Shown: positions 1 to 12,230, counted from the stretch's first letter. The stretch: DNA of 35,075 nucleotides from Brachionus koreanus (GCA_016987375.1 PJRA01000005.1:3619393-3654467), one strand, 5' to 3'. The notes: generated by a model not told the origin, from the letters alone. Program-made: numbers and translations.

Positions 1-972
1 AAAAACATTTTAATCTAATGAATTGCTCAGAGTTTTAATATTGATGTAAAAAAAATCTCAGCAATATATTCATCAAAAATGCACAAAATTAGGAAAATTA
101 AACAATCACTATAAAAAAATTTAACAAATAATACAGAAAATTCAAGCAATAGAGGTTTATTTGTTGAAAAATGTGTTTGTCCGTTGGGAAAACTCTGTCT
201 TTTCACTCAAATTCAAAACAATACCAAGTTACTAATTTTCTAAATATCATTGCAATTTGACAAAGATTAATTCCGACAAGGCTTAGCCAAATATAAAATT
301 TTCTGGACTGAGCAATTAACAAAAAAGAAAATTTATCTAATAAATTAATAATTTACATATTAAAAATGTTTTATCTAGATTTTTTAAACGATTTTTTTTT
401 GAAAAATGACATTAATCTATTAAATTTCTAACAAAATGAGTGCCTTGAGAAATTTATTCTTTTTTTTTATAATTTAGAATAATGAAACAAAAATAAATAG
501 AGACAAATATGTTGAATATAGCTTATTTAAATTTATTCTAGCTTTTTAAAATAAAAAAATCGAATTAGTACTTTTAAAATATGCTTTGAGAATTTTGAAA
601 ATTGTTTACGAAATGGTCAAAATTGATATTAATTTCTCAAATAAAAAATAAAAAATAAAGAATAAAAATTAAAACCCGAGGTTTTCTCTTTCGTTTTTGG
701 AAATAAACATATCAATTGATAATTAAAAATCATTTTGTTCAGTATAATTTTTTTCATTATATATGCTTTGCTCTAGAAAAAGCATTTTAACTCTAAAAGC
801 TTTATTACCTTTCTTTTAATCAATTATATATATATAAACAATTAATTGGAACTCATAAGAGAGAAAAAAAATATTTTCTTTAATATATTTTTATTATTGA
901 TAAAATACTTATCAGTCAATTAAATAAATGAAATTTAATCAACTAGTTTATTAAATTGGAAAAACAAAAATA
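1..972. other. Intergenic AT-rich DNA left of gankyrin
   Basis: No convincing open frame or repeat is visible. A minus-strand AATAAA (TTTATT at 947-952) lies about 21 bases past the gankyrin stop codon and is its likely poly(A) signal. A short TA microsatellite occurs around 825-835. Confidence 0.6.
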
Positions 973-1803
973 CTATTTGAGCAAATTTAATAGGCCTCCA
1001 TTTGAAGCATCAATTGGAGTCTTTTCCTCCTTCAAATAGAATTGAAATAAAAAAGAATCCTATTAAAATTTAAATAGATATTTACCTTATTTTTATAATA
1101 AGGATTAGCTCCATATTTTAATAAAACCTTGCATGCTTCAATTCTCTCTTCCTCACAGGCAAAATGCAAGGGTGTATTTCCTTCAATATCTGATCTGTCT
1201 ACTGTTGCTTTGAAATCTCCGCAGAGCATTTCGATTATTTTTATATTTCCCTTCGAGGCTGCTCTATGCAACGGAGTGTGCCCATACCTATCAGACAAAT
1301 TACATTCAGCTCCTTTCTCAACTAGTTCTTTGACTATAGCTGGATAATTTTTTGAACAAGCATAATGAAGCGGCCTTTGCATATTTATATTTGCTTTGTT
1401 TGGATCACACTCTTTTTCCAAAAATAACTTTACCAAAGGCAAAGATCCTATTGATGACGAGATCATTAGGGGAGTCCATCCAGTCTACAAATTTCTTCGT
1501 GAATTTTTAAAATCAGACAATCAAAAAAAAACAAAACCTCATCTTGATCGTCCAGATCAAAATCATAGTTTCCCATTAGAAAATCAACAACTTCTTTTTT
1601 ACCACCTACACAAGCCCAGTGAAGAACTGTTCGTCCTGACTAAGCAAAAATTACTAATTTGCAAAAATATTGTTTAGATTATAAAAGATTTTCACTTGAT
1701 CTTTTTTGTGTATTAGATTTTCAACTTGATTTGAGTCAATTTTTTCCTTTAGACCATTAATATCTCCCTCATATGCCAATCGGCAATGTTCAAGTTCGGA
1801 CAT
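973..1803 (-). CDS. PSMD10: Gankyrin, 26S proteasome non-ATPase subunit 10 (PSMD10)
   Basis: This is an ankyrin-repeat chaperone of the proteasome base, which in other animals binds the ATPase subunit Rpt3 and also CDK4/Rb and MDM2. Four exons join in frame: 1696-1803, 1538-1639, 1086-1484 and 973-1029, giving 221 residues against about 226 in human gankyrin. Family signatures seen are TVLHWAC (second exon), TGWTPL at the start of the third exon, HRAASKGN, the segment EGNTPLHFACEEER, and NKEEKTP spanning the last intron, which human gankyrin also has. All three introns are phase 0 with GT-AG ends and are 53-58 bp long. The start at 1803 opens with MSELEHCRLAYEGD, equivalent to the gankyrin N-terminus. 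The gene is complete and looks functional. It stands alone, with several kilobases to the next gene. Identity is by recalled family sequence. Confidence 0.93.
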
Positions 1804-4800
1804 TTTTGAAAATATTGAAAAATAGTTTTTAAAATAGCTTTCAATTTAAAAAAAAAAAAATTTCTGGTATTTTTTATTTTGTGAATGGGGATTGACTAGA
1901 CAAATTTGGAATATTTTAAAAAAGTAATTCTAAAGAATAGTTTATTTTGATACTTGATTTAAAATCGAAATTTTTCATTTCCAGGTCAAATTAAATATTT
2001 TTTTTTATTTCTTGCCAAATTCGAAATTAAAAAATATGATCATAAGCAATTAAATTAAGATAATTTTTAAAAATATTATTTTAGCGTTCATATTAATTAT
2101 TTTGGATTTATTATAAAATTTAATATTATCAGAATTTAATTAAATTAAATTAAGCTAAAATATATTTGATGATAATGAAACAGATTTTTTTAATACTTCA
2201 AAGAGATTATATTATGTTTATTCAATGAATATTATCATTGTGGTTTTAGAATCAATAGAGAAAAATTAAAATTATTAGAATAGTTAATTTAAATAAAACA
2301 ACTTTTTTTTGAAATTATCGGCAATTTTCTAAATCATATCTTAAATTATAATAATAAACGATAAAAAATTTTTTTGTGCTATTGAAAATTTGATTAATTT
2401 AAAATAATATTTTGAAAATTTTAAAAAATTATTTAAATATTTCTTTATATTAAGCTGCTGAATGAAGAGAAAAAATATAAAATCGCACATAAACTCTGGC
2501 TCTTGTTCTAATTATATTCTAATAATCGAAAATTATTTCAAATAATCATTATGATGATTAAATTCTGCCGATGCGATGTTTTACCTGCTTGAATTGTATG
2601 AAAATATGCGACTATATCACATTGTTTATGCACAGGACACTCCACGAGTTCTTGAAGAATCAAGTTATCCAGATAAATTATTAAATAAATGCTAATTAAA
2701 TAATTTTTTTATTTTTATTTTTTTAAATTAGAATTTATAATTTGAACTAAAATTTATTTCTAGTAATTTTTAGTTTATTATTTTTTTTTTTCTAAAAGTG
2801 CTTGCTGTTCCTATCATTTTCATATTTTTTGTTTAGTGTTTCGATACTACGCTTTGATTATAAAACAAAAATATGAGCTTTGCTTCTTGATATTAATGTC
2901 ACAGTTAGCAAGATGAGAAATTTAGGAAATTATTTTGCAATGTAATTGTGGAACCAGATCAATGGTCAAACTTAGATCGCAAATTTTTTAAAGCATTTTA
3001 GCATCAGTGATAGTATTATCTTTAAATGAGACAATTTAAATTCAAGATTTAAATTAATTTCTTAGAAAAAAAATTATGAGCGTAATTATTTTATGCTAAT
3101 AGTTGGACATATGCGGCAATTTTGTTCATTCTTTGGTTCTATAAAGCAAAGATCGAATTTGGTAAGGAAATTTATTTTTTCAAAGGTAGCTTAAATGGTT
3201 TTTTAATAAAGTAATTTAATTTTTTATGCATGTTTTAAATAAAATGCTTGGAAATGCGTTATCCGAATAGAAATATTCTATTAAGTTAATTATCAAGATT
3301 TTATTTGTAATTTATTTTAATTTTAGAAAAAAAATTATAAAAAAAAATTTCTATTTATGATTTATTTTAATGTAAAATATAAATAGATGTAAAATATTCG
3401 ATTTTATAATTTATTTTTTTTTGTGTTTTGTTATAAAACAAATTCAGTAAATTATCATACAAAATCTGGACCATTTATAATATTCAAAAAAAAAGTTTAA
3501 AAATTATAAATTTATAGATTTATTTATATTAGCATTTTTTTTCTAGTAACTCGTTTCAATTATTTTTAGAAAAAAAAATTATTCTTTAGAAGAAGGTAAT
3601 TTATCAAATAGAAGTCAAAATTTAAAAGTTGCGATCCGACCCTGATTAGTTTTGCTTTCCTTTAGGAACCAAGTCGATCTTTATTTTAGGAACACGTTAA
3701 TACTACATCAATTCTATAAGATTTTTTTTCTAATAATTTTTATTTAAATAATGTTTTAGATTAAATTCTAAATTAATTTGGCCAACACTCAATGATTTAA
3801 GAATGATGTCAAAGCAAATCATATGATTCCATAAATAATTCTTGTATTGGATTTCTTTAGAGTTTGAAAATCAGCAATTTTCGGGAAGAATAAGTAAGTT
3901 AAAAAAGCTAAAATAGAAAAAAAAGTGACGATGAAGCAAAATGAATAAAGCCTTGTGAATGACTTTTAAAACAAACTGGTAAATAATTTTTTAATTAAAT
4001 AATTTATCTTTCTCGTTTAAAAAAAAAAAAGGCTTACTCTAAATTTATATTAGGTTTAGAAATAACCAAAAATTAAAGTATTTATTTTAAATTAATTAAT
4101 TTACATTTGACAAACAAATTATTAATAATTCTTAGAGAATTTTTCGATTTTTTTTCATTTAAGAAAAAAGTTAGCTAACAAGCATGATATTTATTTCTTA
4201 AATTTGGTAAAAGTAATGATTTAATTTAATTGTTTTTGTTTAAGATCTTGATAAAATTTTCGCTATTCTAACAAATTAAATTTTATACATAAATAAATTC
4301 AAAATCACAATTAAGCAAAAATTTATTTCTAGAGATGGATTTCTGCTCAAATTGTTCTAATGATAAATTTATTAAAATAATTTTTCGGCAGATTTGAAAC
4401 CAATATATTGAAAGGTTTTTAACTTGTAAATGGGTTATTGTCTATTTTAGTTAAAATTAGGCGCAAATTGAAATTTATGATCAAATTTTCATAATAATGC
4501 TCAAAATTTCAAAAATCTAATTTTTGCAGAGTTTTGCATTTATAAAAAAGCCTAACATCTACTACTTATTGTGAAAATATGCTCCTGCAATAAAATTAAC
4601 GATTAAAAATTACTTTAAAAATTTTCAATAACACATTTTGAGTATGATTATCAAGATATAAACATCAACTGACCTAAATTAAAATGTTTAAACTTCAGAA
4701 AATTTAATTAATGTAATATGGTTTTCATTTCTTTTTAGATTAACTGTAAAATTAACACGTTAAAATATTATAAAATGAATGACTAAAAAATTCTATATAA

Positions 4801-5139
4801 TTAGTAAAGTGAAATTAGAATACAAATCGAACATAAATTCTTTTTAGATAAAATAAAATTTGTGAAAAAAAAATTTTTTTTTTTATTTATTTCAAAAAAA
4901 ATAGCGCCAGATATGGTGATGAGAAGTATCAAATTAAAAGATAGAAATAAGAAAAAATAAATAATTCTTTTTATGAGAAAGAGAAAAAAGGAAAATTTTT
5001 AAAATTCAAAAATATTGCAACAAAGTGCAACATACTTTGTTGCAGCTTTGTTTCTGTCATTATTAAATTTGAAATTAAACAAAAAAATATTTATAAAATA
5101 TTATTTATTAATGCAAAATTTCTATTTTTCTAAAAAATT
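1804..5139. other. AT-rich gene desert
   Basis: This 3.3 kb has frequent stops in all frames, many A and T homopolymers, and no exon-like GC-richer block that I could assign. The gankyrin promoter should lie just above 1803, but I see no clear core element. Confidence 0.5.
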
Positions 5140-5253
5140 GAGGAAATGGGTATGACATGGTGTGAAGCAACTGTAAAGGTAAAAGATCGACTTGAGTGAA
5201 AATCAAAAGTAATGACCCTGTGCTACACAAGAAGCATATAAGGAAGAAAAAAA
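5140..5253 (+). mobile_element. C-terminal relic of a non-LTR retrotransposon
   Basis: One frame reads GMTWCEATVKVKDRLE, a stop, then KSKVMTLCYTRS. This resembles the extreme C-terminus of many LINE reverse transcriptase ORFs (pattern GMTW-E-A---A-DR--W---V-ALC). The stop sits where a Trp is normal, consistent with TGG to TGA decay. No RT core is visible upstream, so only a 3' fragment survives. The assignment rests on one short motif. Confidence 0.45.
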
Positions 5254-6697
5254 AAGTGTGACTTTAATTTGAATCATTAATGAAAAATTAAGCAAGGTTG
5301 TTGTTAAAAGCTGACCTCAAATTCTTAAACAAGACCAAAACTTTACTTTCTAGCTGAGTTTCATAAATTTTTAAAATAGAAATATACTATCAATTACGTC
5401 CTAAAGCTATCCAACAAGACAATGATGTTATATTAGAGTAATTTGTCTTAACATGTTTTTTTTGGGCATGATCCTCCCACCTTATCATAGCTGAAAGCCA
5501 AAAATTCTTAAAAGGAATTTTAAATCTAAAAACTGGTAAATTTTCAGCACGTCCCTATTAGAATTTGCTAAGAAATCTTAATTTAATAAACTTAAACAGC
5601 AAAAAAAATATTTTTTTAAAAATTTTTTTCTTAAAGAATGTGATCTTTATGTATATAAATGTTTGAAAATTTTTAAAATCTTTTAAATTCATAAATGAAA
5701 TTAACAAAAAAACAATTAAAAAGTGATTTTCATCCACTGTAAAAGAGAAAAAGCTATTCTTATTTAAGTTAAAAAGCTCAATCAATTTTCTCTACAGATT
5801 TTTTGGGCTTTTTTAGCCAAAAAAATCCCATTTATGATAAAATATCTTGAATCATGAGTTAAAATGATTCATTCTGAACATGAGGCGTCCATACTTCGTG
5901 AATTCTAACATTTGAGATTGCTCTGCTTCATTTTATTTTCAAGTATTGTTCTTTAAGTTCTTCTTTGGTCTTGCTGTATTTCTTTGCCTCAATTTTTTCA
6001 AATACCTTTGCAATAAATTATTTTATGACTATGTTTGATATTTTGTTTTAAATGCGATGTTTAATATCAAATATTAATTTGTCTCCCGGCCTATAGAATC
6101 AAAAACTTAAAAAAGTCAACTTAGTCAGCCTGAAAATTAAAATATTTTAAGATATTCTAATTAAAGCAAATATTAAAATTAAATTTAATTAATCCAATCG
6201 ATCATTGCTTTAATTTCAAAGTTCTTTTTATAAATTTTTTTTTAAACTACTAGATTTTTGTTTGACAACTGTTTGAGGAAATGTTATTTTAAAATTGAGG
6301 AGAATTTGATGGATTTTATAAAGGAGTATAAACACTTTCACTCTGTATTCCAAAATTTTTTTTGTAAGGTTAAAAGAATCACTTTTTTCTACTAGTTTTT
6401 AAAATTTAATAATACTGAATTGAAAAGTTTCATTTTTTTAATAATTAACTAACATATAAGATACAGTTTAATCTTCAACCAAGTTTTTACCTTTGAAGAT
6501 ACATATTTACATGATAAAAATTTTAATGACTTTAGAAAGAATTGTACTTTTTTTTCCCAACAAGTCAAGGTGATGAAGCACCAAACGAGTCAAAATGACT
6601 CGTATCTTTTGAATAGATTTTTCAAATAAATATATCATTTTTGAATTATGTAGATTTTAAAATTTTCTTTAAAAAATGATATTACTTTATGAAATTA
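5254..6697. other. Non-coding, AT-rich
   Basis: I see no gene. A short minus-strand lysine-rich frame at about 5928-6008 and a slightly GC-richer patch at 5300-5560 look like old repeat debris that I cannot classify. A 17 bp near-palindrome built on GAGTCA/TGACTC lies at about 6587-6603. Confidence 0.4.
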
Positions 6698-7474
6698 ACG
6701 GGTGTTCAAAAAGTAATGGCCGTTTTTTTTTAAATTAAAAAAAAAAACATGTTCCTCTAATCAAAAGACTATGAAATTTTATACGAATGTAACTTAACTT
6801 CAAATGTAAAAAAATTAATTATTATTTAATTTGAATGTTGTCTATTTATATTATCTTTTAATAGGTAAATTATTAAAAGTAGAACAAGCTTGTTATTCAA
6901 GCTTTTTGAAAAACTATTTTTGTATTTTTACACTTAATAGATTTTCTAAACTTTTAGACTTGCTTATATCGAGTCTTGTTTTTTTAAGTCACTAGATTAA
7001 GTGTCTTAATATTAAAAATATATGATTTTAATTATCTTTTATTAATTACCAGGTAATTGATTTTTAACTACAAAATTTGATGAAATTATCTTATTTAATT
7101 CAAACACTCGAATTTTTAGCAACAAAAAAAATATGTCAAAATTTAGTGTTTTCTTATCATAACTTTTAAATGGATCATTTTTTCAAAATAATTTATTTAT
7201 ATATATATATTTAAAATCCTTGTAAAATTTTCTATAAAATGATATACAAAACTTAATTTCCTCAAAATTAGTTTGCCGGGGACATTTTAAGAAAGGGTCA
7301 TAGGCAATGTCATTGGTTTAATTCAAACAATAAACAACATTCAAATTAAATGTTAGTTAATTTTTTACATTAGAAGTTAAGTTACATTCGTATAAAATTT
7401 CATAGTCTTTTGATTAGAGGAACATGTTTTTTTTTAATTTAAAAAAAAACGGTCATTACTTTTTGAATACCCGT
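6698..7474. mobile_element. MITE of Tc1/mariner type with ~145 bp terminal inverted repeats
   Basis: The left end begins ACGGGTGTTCAAAAAGTAAT and the right end, reversed, begins ACGGGTATTCAAAAAGTAAT. The inverted match continues for about 145 bases (roughly 6698-6845 against 7330-7474) with only a few differences. Both ends are flanked by TA (6696-6697 and 7475-7476), the target-site duplication expected for Tc1/mariner. The 480 bp interior is AT-rich and has no transposase. High identity of the arms suggests a fairly recent insertion. Confidence 0.88.
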
Positions 7475-8513
7475 TATTATAGTTTTTTTATGAAATATTT
7501 TTTGAATTAAAAAAATATGAAAAAATGCTTGGTGCTTCTAGTGTTAAAAATCGAAAATTTTAAAAATTAAGTCTCGACTTTAACTTTTTAATGACTTGCT
7601 AGGGCTTTTTTTTCCTGTCTTTTATATAAATCTGAAAGAAATACTCATAGCCTCTTTCAAAGTCTTAGTTAACAACCTATTATTAGAGCTTTTTAGGGTA
7701 TTGTGAATTTTAGAATAAAAGCCAAAATTTTAAATTGTGATAACTTTAAACTCTTTTAGTCTAAAACAAGTTCTACAAAATTTACCATTTTTTACTTAGC
7801 ACATTTTATTACCCAAATTAAATCTTTGCCAAAACTATCTAAATCTGCCAAATACTATATGCATTAGAAAATAATTTTGCACAGATATGATTCTGAGTAC
7901 TTCATGCCATGTATCCAATGACATATTTGGCGCAGCTAGTTTTGGACATAAGTAAATAAGTGATTAAACATGTTTTTGTTGTAAATTCTCATTGTCAAAA
8001 TTTGGGGCCAAGAAAAAGTAAATAATATTTTAAGTGTTAATTAATTAAACTAATACAGAATGATAAATATTTTAATTAATTTATTAAAATCAACAAATAA
8101 AAGAGAAATAAAATTTTTCGAATTTTTATTTTTTCTTTTTTAAATAGTAATAATTAAAGATTAACATTAATAAATCAGAAATAATTAAATCAGAAGCTTA
8201 ATTCCATTTCTCTAAGCCAAAGTGTTAAAAAACAAAACAAAAAAAAAATAAAAATAAAGTCAGAAAAAGATTTAAGATAAACAAGTCCTCTAAAGAGAAA
8301 CAGAACAAAACTTACAAATTACAAACTGATCCAGAGAAAATTTTGTTTTTTCATTTATAACTATATTAGCTAAGTAGTTATTTGCCAAAAGAAAAATATA
8401 GAAGAGAAAAGAATAAAAAAAAAACTATACAATACAGAACAATTTCAAAAATTTTCCCTCGGATCTTGCGACGAGGACTTAAACGGTAAAATTAACTAAA
8501 AAATAATTGTCTC
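7475..8513. other. Intergenic DNA and 3' UTR of the POU gene
   Basis: No coding frame is visible. The part nearest 8513 should be the 3' UTR of the minus-strand POU gene. The first minus-strand AATAAA past the stop is TTTATT at 8125-8130, implying a 3' UTR of roughly 390 bases; this is only a consensus match. Confidence 0.4.
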
Positions 8514-8803
8514 TCAATTAGCAGTTTCTTGGCTATTTGAAGTTGATGTGATGTCGCCGCCTACCACGACTGTTTGAACTTGTGAGCCGCTAGTGGCTGC
8601 GTTTTGTTCGTCGCTTCCAATCGATGAAGTTTGCGCTTGCTCTACCTGGCTCTGAATCTGTGGCTCAAGTTTAGTATTTGTCAGAGTAATCACTGTTTTA
8701 GTCGGCGTATTTCCATTGCTCTGCTGCTGTGTTGCCAAGTGAGCTAATTCTTGAATGTGCGACTGGTCCATTTGATTATTAACGATCATTACGGCCTGCT
8801 GCT

Positions 8804-8835
<32 letters not shown>

Positions 8836-10233
8836 TGTTGTTGCTGCTGGATCATTTGATTGTTAAGCGTTTGACTTATAGAGTTGCTGGACGAATTGGG
8901 ACTTAGCGATGCGTCCGAATTCGACTCGGCATTTTCGGCCTTCAGCTTCTTCATTGTGTTCTTGAGGGCCTGTCGCTTGTTGCAGAACCACACTCTAATA
9001 ACCTCTCTGTCATAGTTAAGCTTTTGTGCCAGCATGGTCATGTCGGCGCCTTGATTACCAGACGGATGTGTGTTCTTCTCAAAGTAATCGTTTAGTATCT
9101 CTAGTGCCTGGGGTGTAAAGCTTGTTCGTCTCTTTCTTTTTTTGGTATTCTCGGTTCCTAAAAGGTCAGCAAAGTTTGTGTGTGTACCCGATTTGAGTCT
9201 TAAGAAAATTAAGAAAAAAAAATCCGAAATTAATAACTGGCTCAAAAACTATAAGACATAGAAAAAAATACCTATCCGCATATTTTAATTCGGCCTCTTG
9301 CATCCACTTTTCCAGCACGGGTTTAATTTTTGCCGCCGACTTGGGCGTAATGTCGAGCTTTTCGAATCGGCAAATGGCTGACTGGGAGTAGGCTGGACCT
9401 TTAGTGGCGCTTAAGGCTTGACCGACCTGGGTCTGGGTGAGTCCGAGGGCGAGTCGCCTGAGTTTGAAAGCTTTGGCGAACTCGCGGATTTCGTCCAAGT
9501 TAACACCGTCGACTGTGGTCGCGTGCGTTATCTGATGAGTTGATTGCATGTTGGGTATGTTGGCGATGGTAGGGCCTTGATCGTCCATGGACGTGTCGGC
9601 CTTGTCGTCCTCTTCGAGCAGAGTTTTGATTGGCGTTGTGCCGTTTTGATTGCCTGTTTGATTGACCGCCGTGATACGTGCTCCATTGCCGTTCTGAGCA
9701 CTGTTTTGGGGCATGGCAGCAAACTGAATTTGAGACAAATTAACAGCCTGCAAGAGGTTTGAATTCTGGCCCTGTGACGACTGATTGGCTGTCTGAACAT
9801 TTACGGTTTGCAGCTGAGAGCCGCCGGAGCCGTTCTGAGAGACCTGGGTCGAGCCGGTCTGAGAGGCGGCCTGGAGCACGGGCAGAGAGAGCAGCTGGCC
9901 TTGGTGGTTGATGACCAGAGTTTGTTGCTGTTGTTGTTGCTGCTGCTGCTGTTGAGAAGAGGACTGCTGGGAAGAGCCGTTCTGAGTAGGGTTGCTGGTT
10001 GTGGACGGCGTCGAAGAGGTTGATGCCGACGCGGTCTGTCCCTGGGTCGAGCCGGACTGGCCGCCCTCCTGATTCGGCTGGACTACCAGCTGGGAAAAAT
10101 TTGGTATCTGAAATATCTGGCCATTGGCCGTTATGAAAGAGATGGGCTGCTGGTTGGACTGGGAGAGCAGCGATACAGGAATATTTATAATCTGCGAACT
10201 ACCAGTCGATGATGGTATTAGAAATTGCTGCAT
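8514..10233 (-). CDS. POU6F: POU class 6 homeodomain transcription factor
   Basis: Two exons, 9272-10233 and 8514-9198, join in frame through a 73 bp intron (GAT AG|A CTC) to give 548 residues. Residues 1-235 are a Q/S/T/N-rich activation-type region with an 11-Gln run. The POU-specific domain follows at about 244-320 (EIREFAKAFKLRRLALGLTQ, SQSAICRFE, PVLEKW). After a short linker the homeodomain starts at KRKRRTSFTPQALEIL and includes VIRVWFCNKRQALKN. The C-terminus is Q/S/T-rich with an 18-Gln run. The motifs GLTQTQVGQAL and KKRKRRTSFTPQA are typical of class 6 (vertebrate POU6F1/2, insect pdm3), which act in neurons. The intron falls in the linker between the two DNA-binding halves. The homeodomain is odd in having three extra residues (see findings). 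The start at 10233 is the first ATG of the long frame; an upstream 5' UTR exon is possible. Confidence 0.93.
8796..8849 (-). repeat. Glutamine-coding CAG/CAA tract, 18 codons
   Basis: An in-frame run of CTG/TTG triplets on the plus strand reads as 18 Gln in the C-terminal part of the POU6 protein. CAG and CAA blocks are mixed, which usually lowers slippage compared with a pure CAG run. Confidence 0.9.
9922..9954 (-). repeat. Glutamine-coding tract, 11 codons
   Basis: In-frame CAG/CAA triplets give 11 Gln in the N-terminal region of the POU6 protein. This is the second polyQ tract of the same protein. Confidence 0.9.
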
Positions 10234-10473
10234 TTTTTACTTAGCATTAAATCTAAAATGATAATTAATTATTATAAAATTGGCTAATAATTATAATGTC
10301 ATTGTAAATAAATATAAAAAGTAAGTTTTTGGAAAAATTTAAAATTTTCTAATTATTAAAAAAAGATGAGAATAATTATTTGAAGTTTAGAAATTAGGAG
10401 AAATTTTTTCCATAAGATTATCATTTTTTGAGAGAAAATAAAAAGAGAAAAAAACGAAATTAAAATAAAATAT

Positions 10474-10502
10474 GGCTGGATTATTAAGAATATATATTTA
10501 TA
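10474..10502 (-). promoter_or_regulatory. Candidate TATA core promoter of the POU6 gene
   Basis: On the minus strand TATAAATATATA spans 10502-10491. About 25 bases downstream lies TCCAGCC (10480-10474), a loose initiator match. The position is about 240 bases upstream of the POU6 start codon and next to an unusually GC-rich block (10505-10560). TATA-like strings are common in DNA this AT-rich, so placement and context are the only support. Confidence 0.35.
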
Positions 10503-10539
10503 ATTAGAGTGTGCTCGGAGTGGTTGGAGCTGTGTCGAT

Positions 10540-10780
10540 GTGGACCCCCCCTTTATGCTCATGCATATTTTTCATGCGTGTACTACAAATGAACTTAACT
10601 TGGCGTTCATTATGAACACTCTCATCAAATATGGTGAGCATAAATAAATGCTTATTATTTACTTCGTTAGCATACTGAATAAAATATCTAGATTTTACCA
10701 TTTATGCTAAATTAACATAATTTGCCTATGCTTAATTTATAAAATGCGTAATTTCCACAATTAGCATAATAAATTGAATT
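10540..10780. promoter_or_regulatory. Cluster of ATGC/GCAT POU-like half sites
   Basis: About ten ATGC or GCAT tetramers fall within 240 bases, including ATGCAT, GCATAAATAAATGC (an inverted pair) and AGCATAATAAATT. By base composition I would expect about one. POU-specific domains recognise ATGC-type half sites. The cluster lies directly upstream of the candidate TATA box of the POU6 gene, so a role in its control is plausible but inferred. Confidence 0.35.
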
Positions 10781-12230
10781 TAAATTATTTTTCTAAGAAC
10801 CGCCTAGATCTCAAATGAAAAGTTTACACGAGGTCACAAGTTAAAAATGGCCATCAAAACTCTGACCTTAAATTAAATAAAACTGATTTTAGCTTTTCGA
10901 ATTCCTGTTAAATATTCAATACACATTGGGACCATATATCATCTCACCATATTTTAATATTTGGTTGTTTGTTGTTAAAACTAGCCTTATTCTAATCGAT
11001 GCGTTTTAAGTCATTCAAAATTTATTTTTATTTTTCTCGATAAGATTAGTTGTTTGTCTTAACTTTCTATGTCTTTATTTTTTTAATAAATAAAAATTAA
11101 AAAAAAAATTTTTTCTTTAAATTTAATTTTGAAAAAAACTTCAAAAAAAAAATTTAAATTTATTTCCTAAGATTGCCAAATTAAAAGCTGAACATTTGGT
11201 CACAAAAACGTCTGGTCCTTTCATTAGAAAATTAAAATATTTGATCTTTAGATTGAAGTATATAATTTATGCATAATAATTAAAGATTATAGAAAATAAT
11301 TACAAATTTTAATAAGTTTCCTAATCAGCATGGACCAAAATTAATATCTATTTTATAAACAGTTCAAATTTGCATTTATAATTTTAAATTAGCAAAATAT
11401 CATCTATTAACTAAAGCTCTCTCTTAATTGTGTATGTGTGCTTATGCTTTTTGTTGTTCTCGTTTTTCTAGCTTGATTAATGAAAAATAATTCAAACCAT
11501 AAAATAATCATATTTCAAATAGAGAAAATTTTGCTAAGTTATTATAATGGATTTTAAAATATCAAGCTAAATAGAAACGAAATTTTAGAACCAGCTTCGA
11601 TAAACAAAGCCTTATTGCTAAACGAGCAAAAAAAAACTATAGAATAAAAATCTAATATAATTTGAAATAAATAAAAATAAATTTGCATTTATTCGTTGTT
11701 TAGAAGAAATATCGAGCGTTTTTTTTTTTTTTTGCAAAGAGTGAAAATTCTTGCCAAACATAATATGTGCTTAATTAAAAATGAAAGCTCACGAATTCAA
11801 TACACCAACAAAACTAAAGAGAGAAAAAAATTTATTTAAATTTTATTAGTATGAATATTTTTTATGGCCCGATCTCCCTCTCTCTCTCACTCTTTCTCAT
11901 TTATTTTTTGCTTTTAATAAATCTCGCTATCTAATTTTAATTTAATTAGAAAGCACATTGAATAAAAAATATTGAATTTTTTAAATTATGGCCAAAATAA
12001 TTAAATTGAAAAAGCTATAAAAAACAATTATTTCTTTCACATTTTTCAAATTGAAATATGATAATTATTGTTTATGATTAATTTTGATTTAACTCAAATC
12101 CAGAAATTATTTTAAAATCTTAAAAATATTGACCATTAAAATTTTCAAAAATAAATACTAATTTATTCAGAAAAATAACTTGAATTTTATATAAAACAAA
12201 ATTTGGTTGAACACTAGAAAAAAAAACTCA
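10781..12230. other. Intergenic AT-rich DNA
   Basis: No coding frame is seen. A CT-rich microsatellite lies at about 11873-11900, and a T15 run occurs near 11720. This stretch separates the POU6 upstream region from the small minus-strand ORF below Derlin-2. Confidence 0.5.

Noticed and set aside
5558..5785. 75-codon minus-strand Phe/Lys-rich frame
   Set aside because: Composition is that of translated AT-rich DNA (F, K, I, L); no family resemblance.
5928..6008. Lysine-rich minus-strand peptide (KYSKTKEELKEQYLKIK)
   Set aside because: Only about 27 codons, low complexity, no supported start or splice context.
9528..10023. Open frames on both strands overlapping POU6 exon 1
   Set aside because: They are shadows of the CAG-rich coding exon; Arg- or Leu-rich with no domain.
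10504..10701. A 65-codon minus-strand protein ending APTTPSTL, or a plus-strand exon over the same GC-rich block
   Set aside because: Neither frame matches a known family, no good splice pair frames it, and the block fits better as upstream promoter DNA of the POU6 gene.
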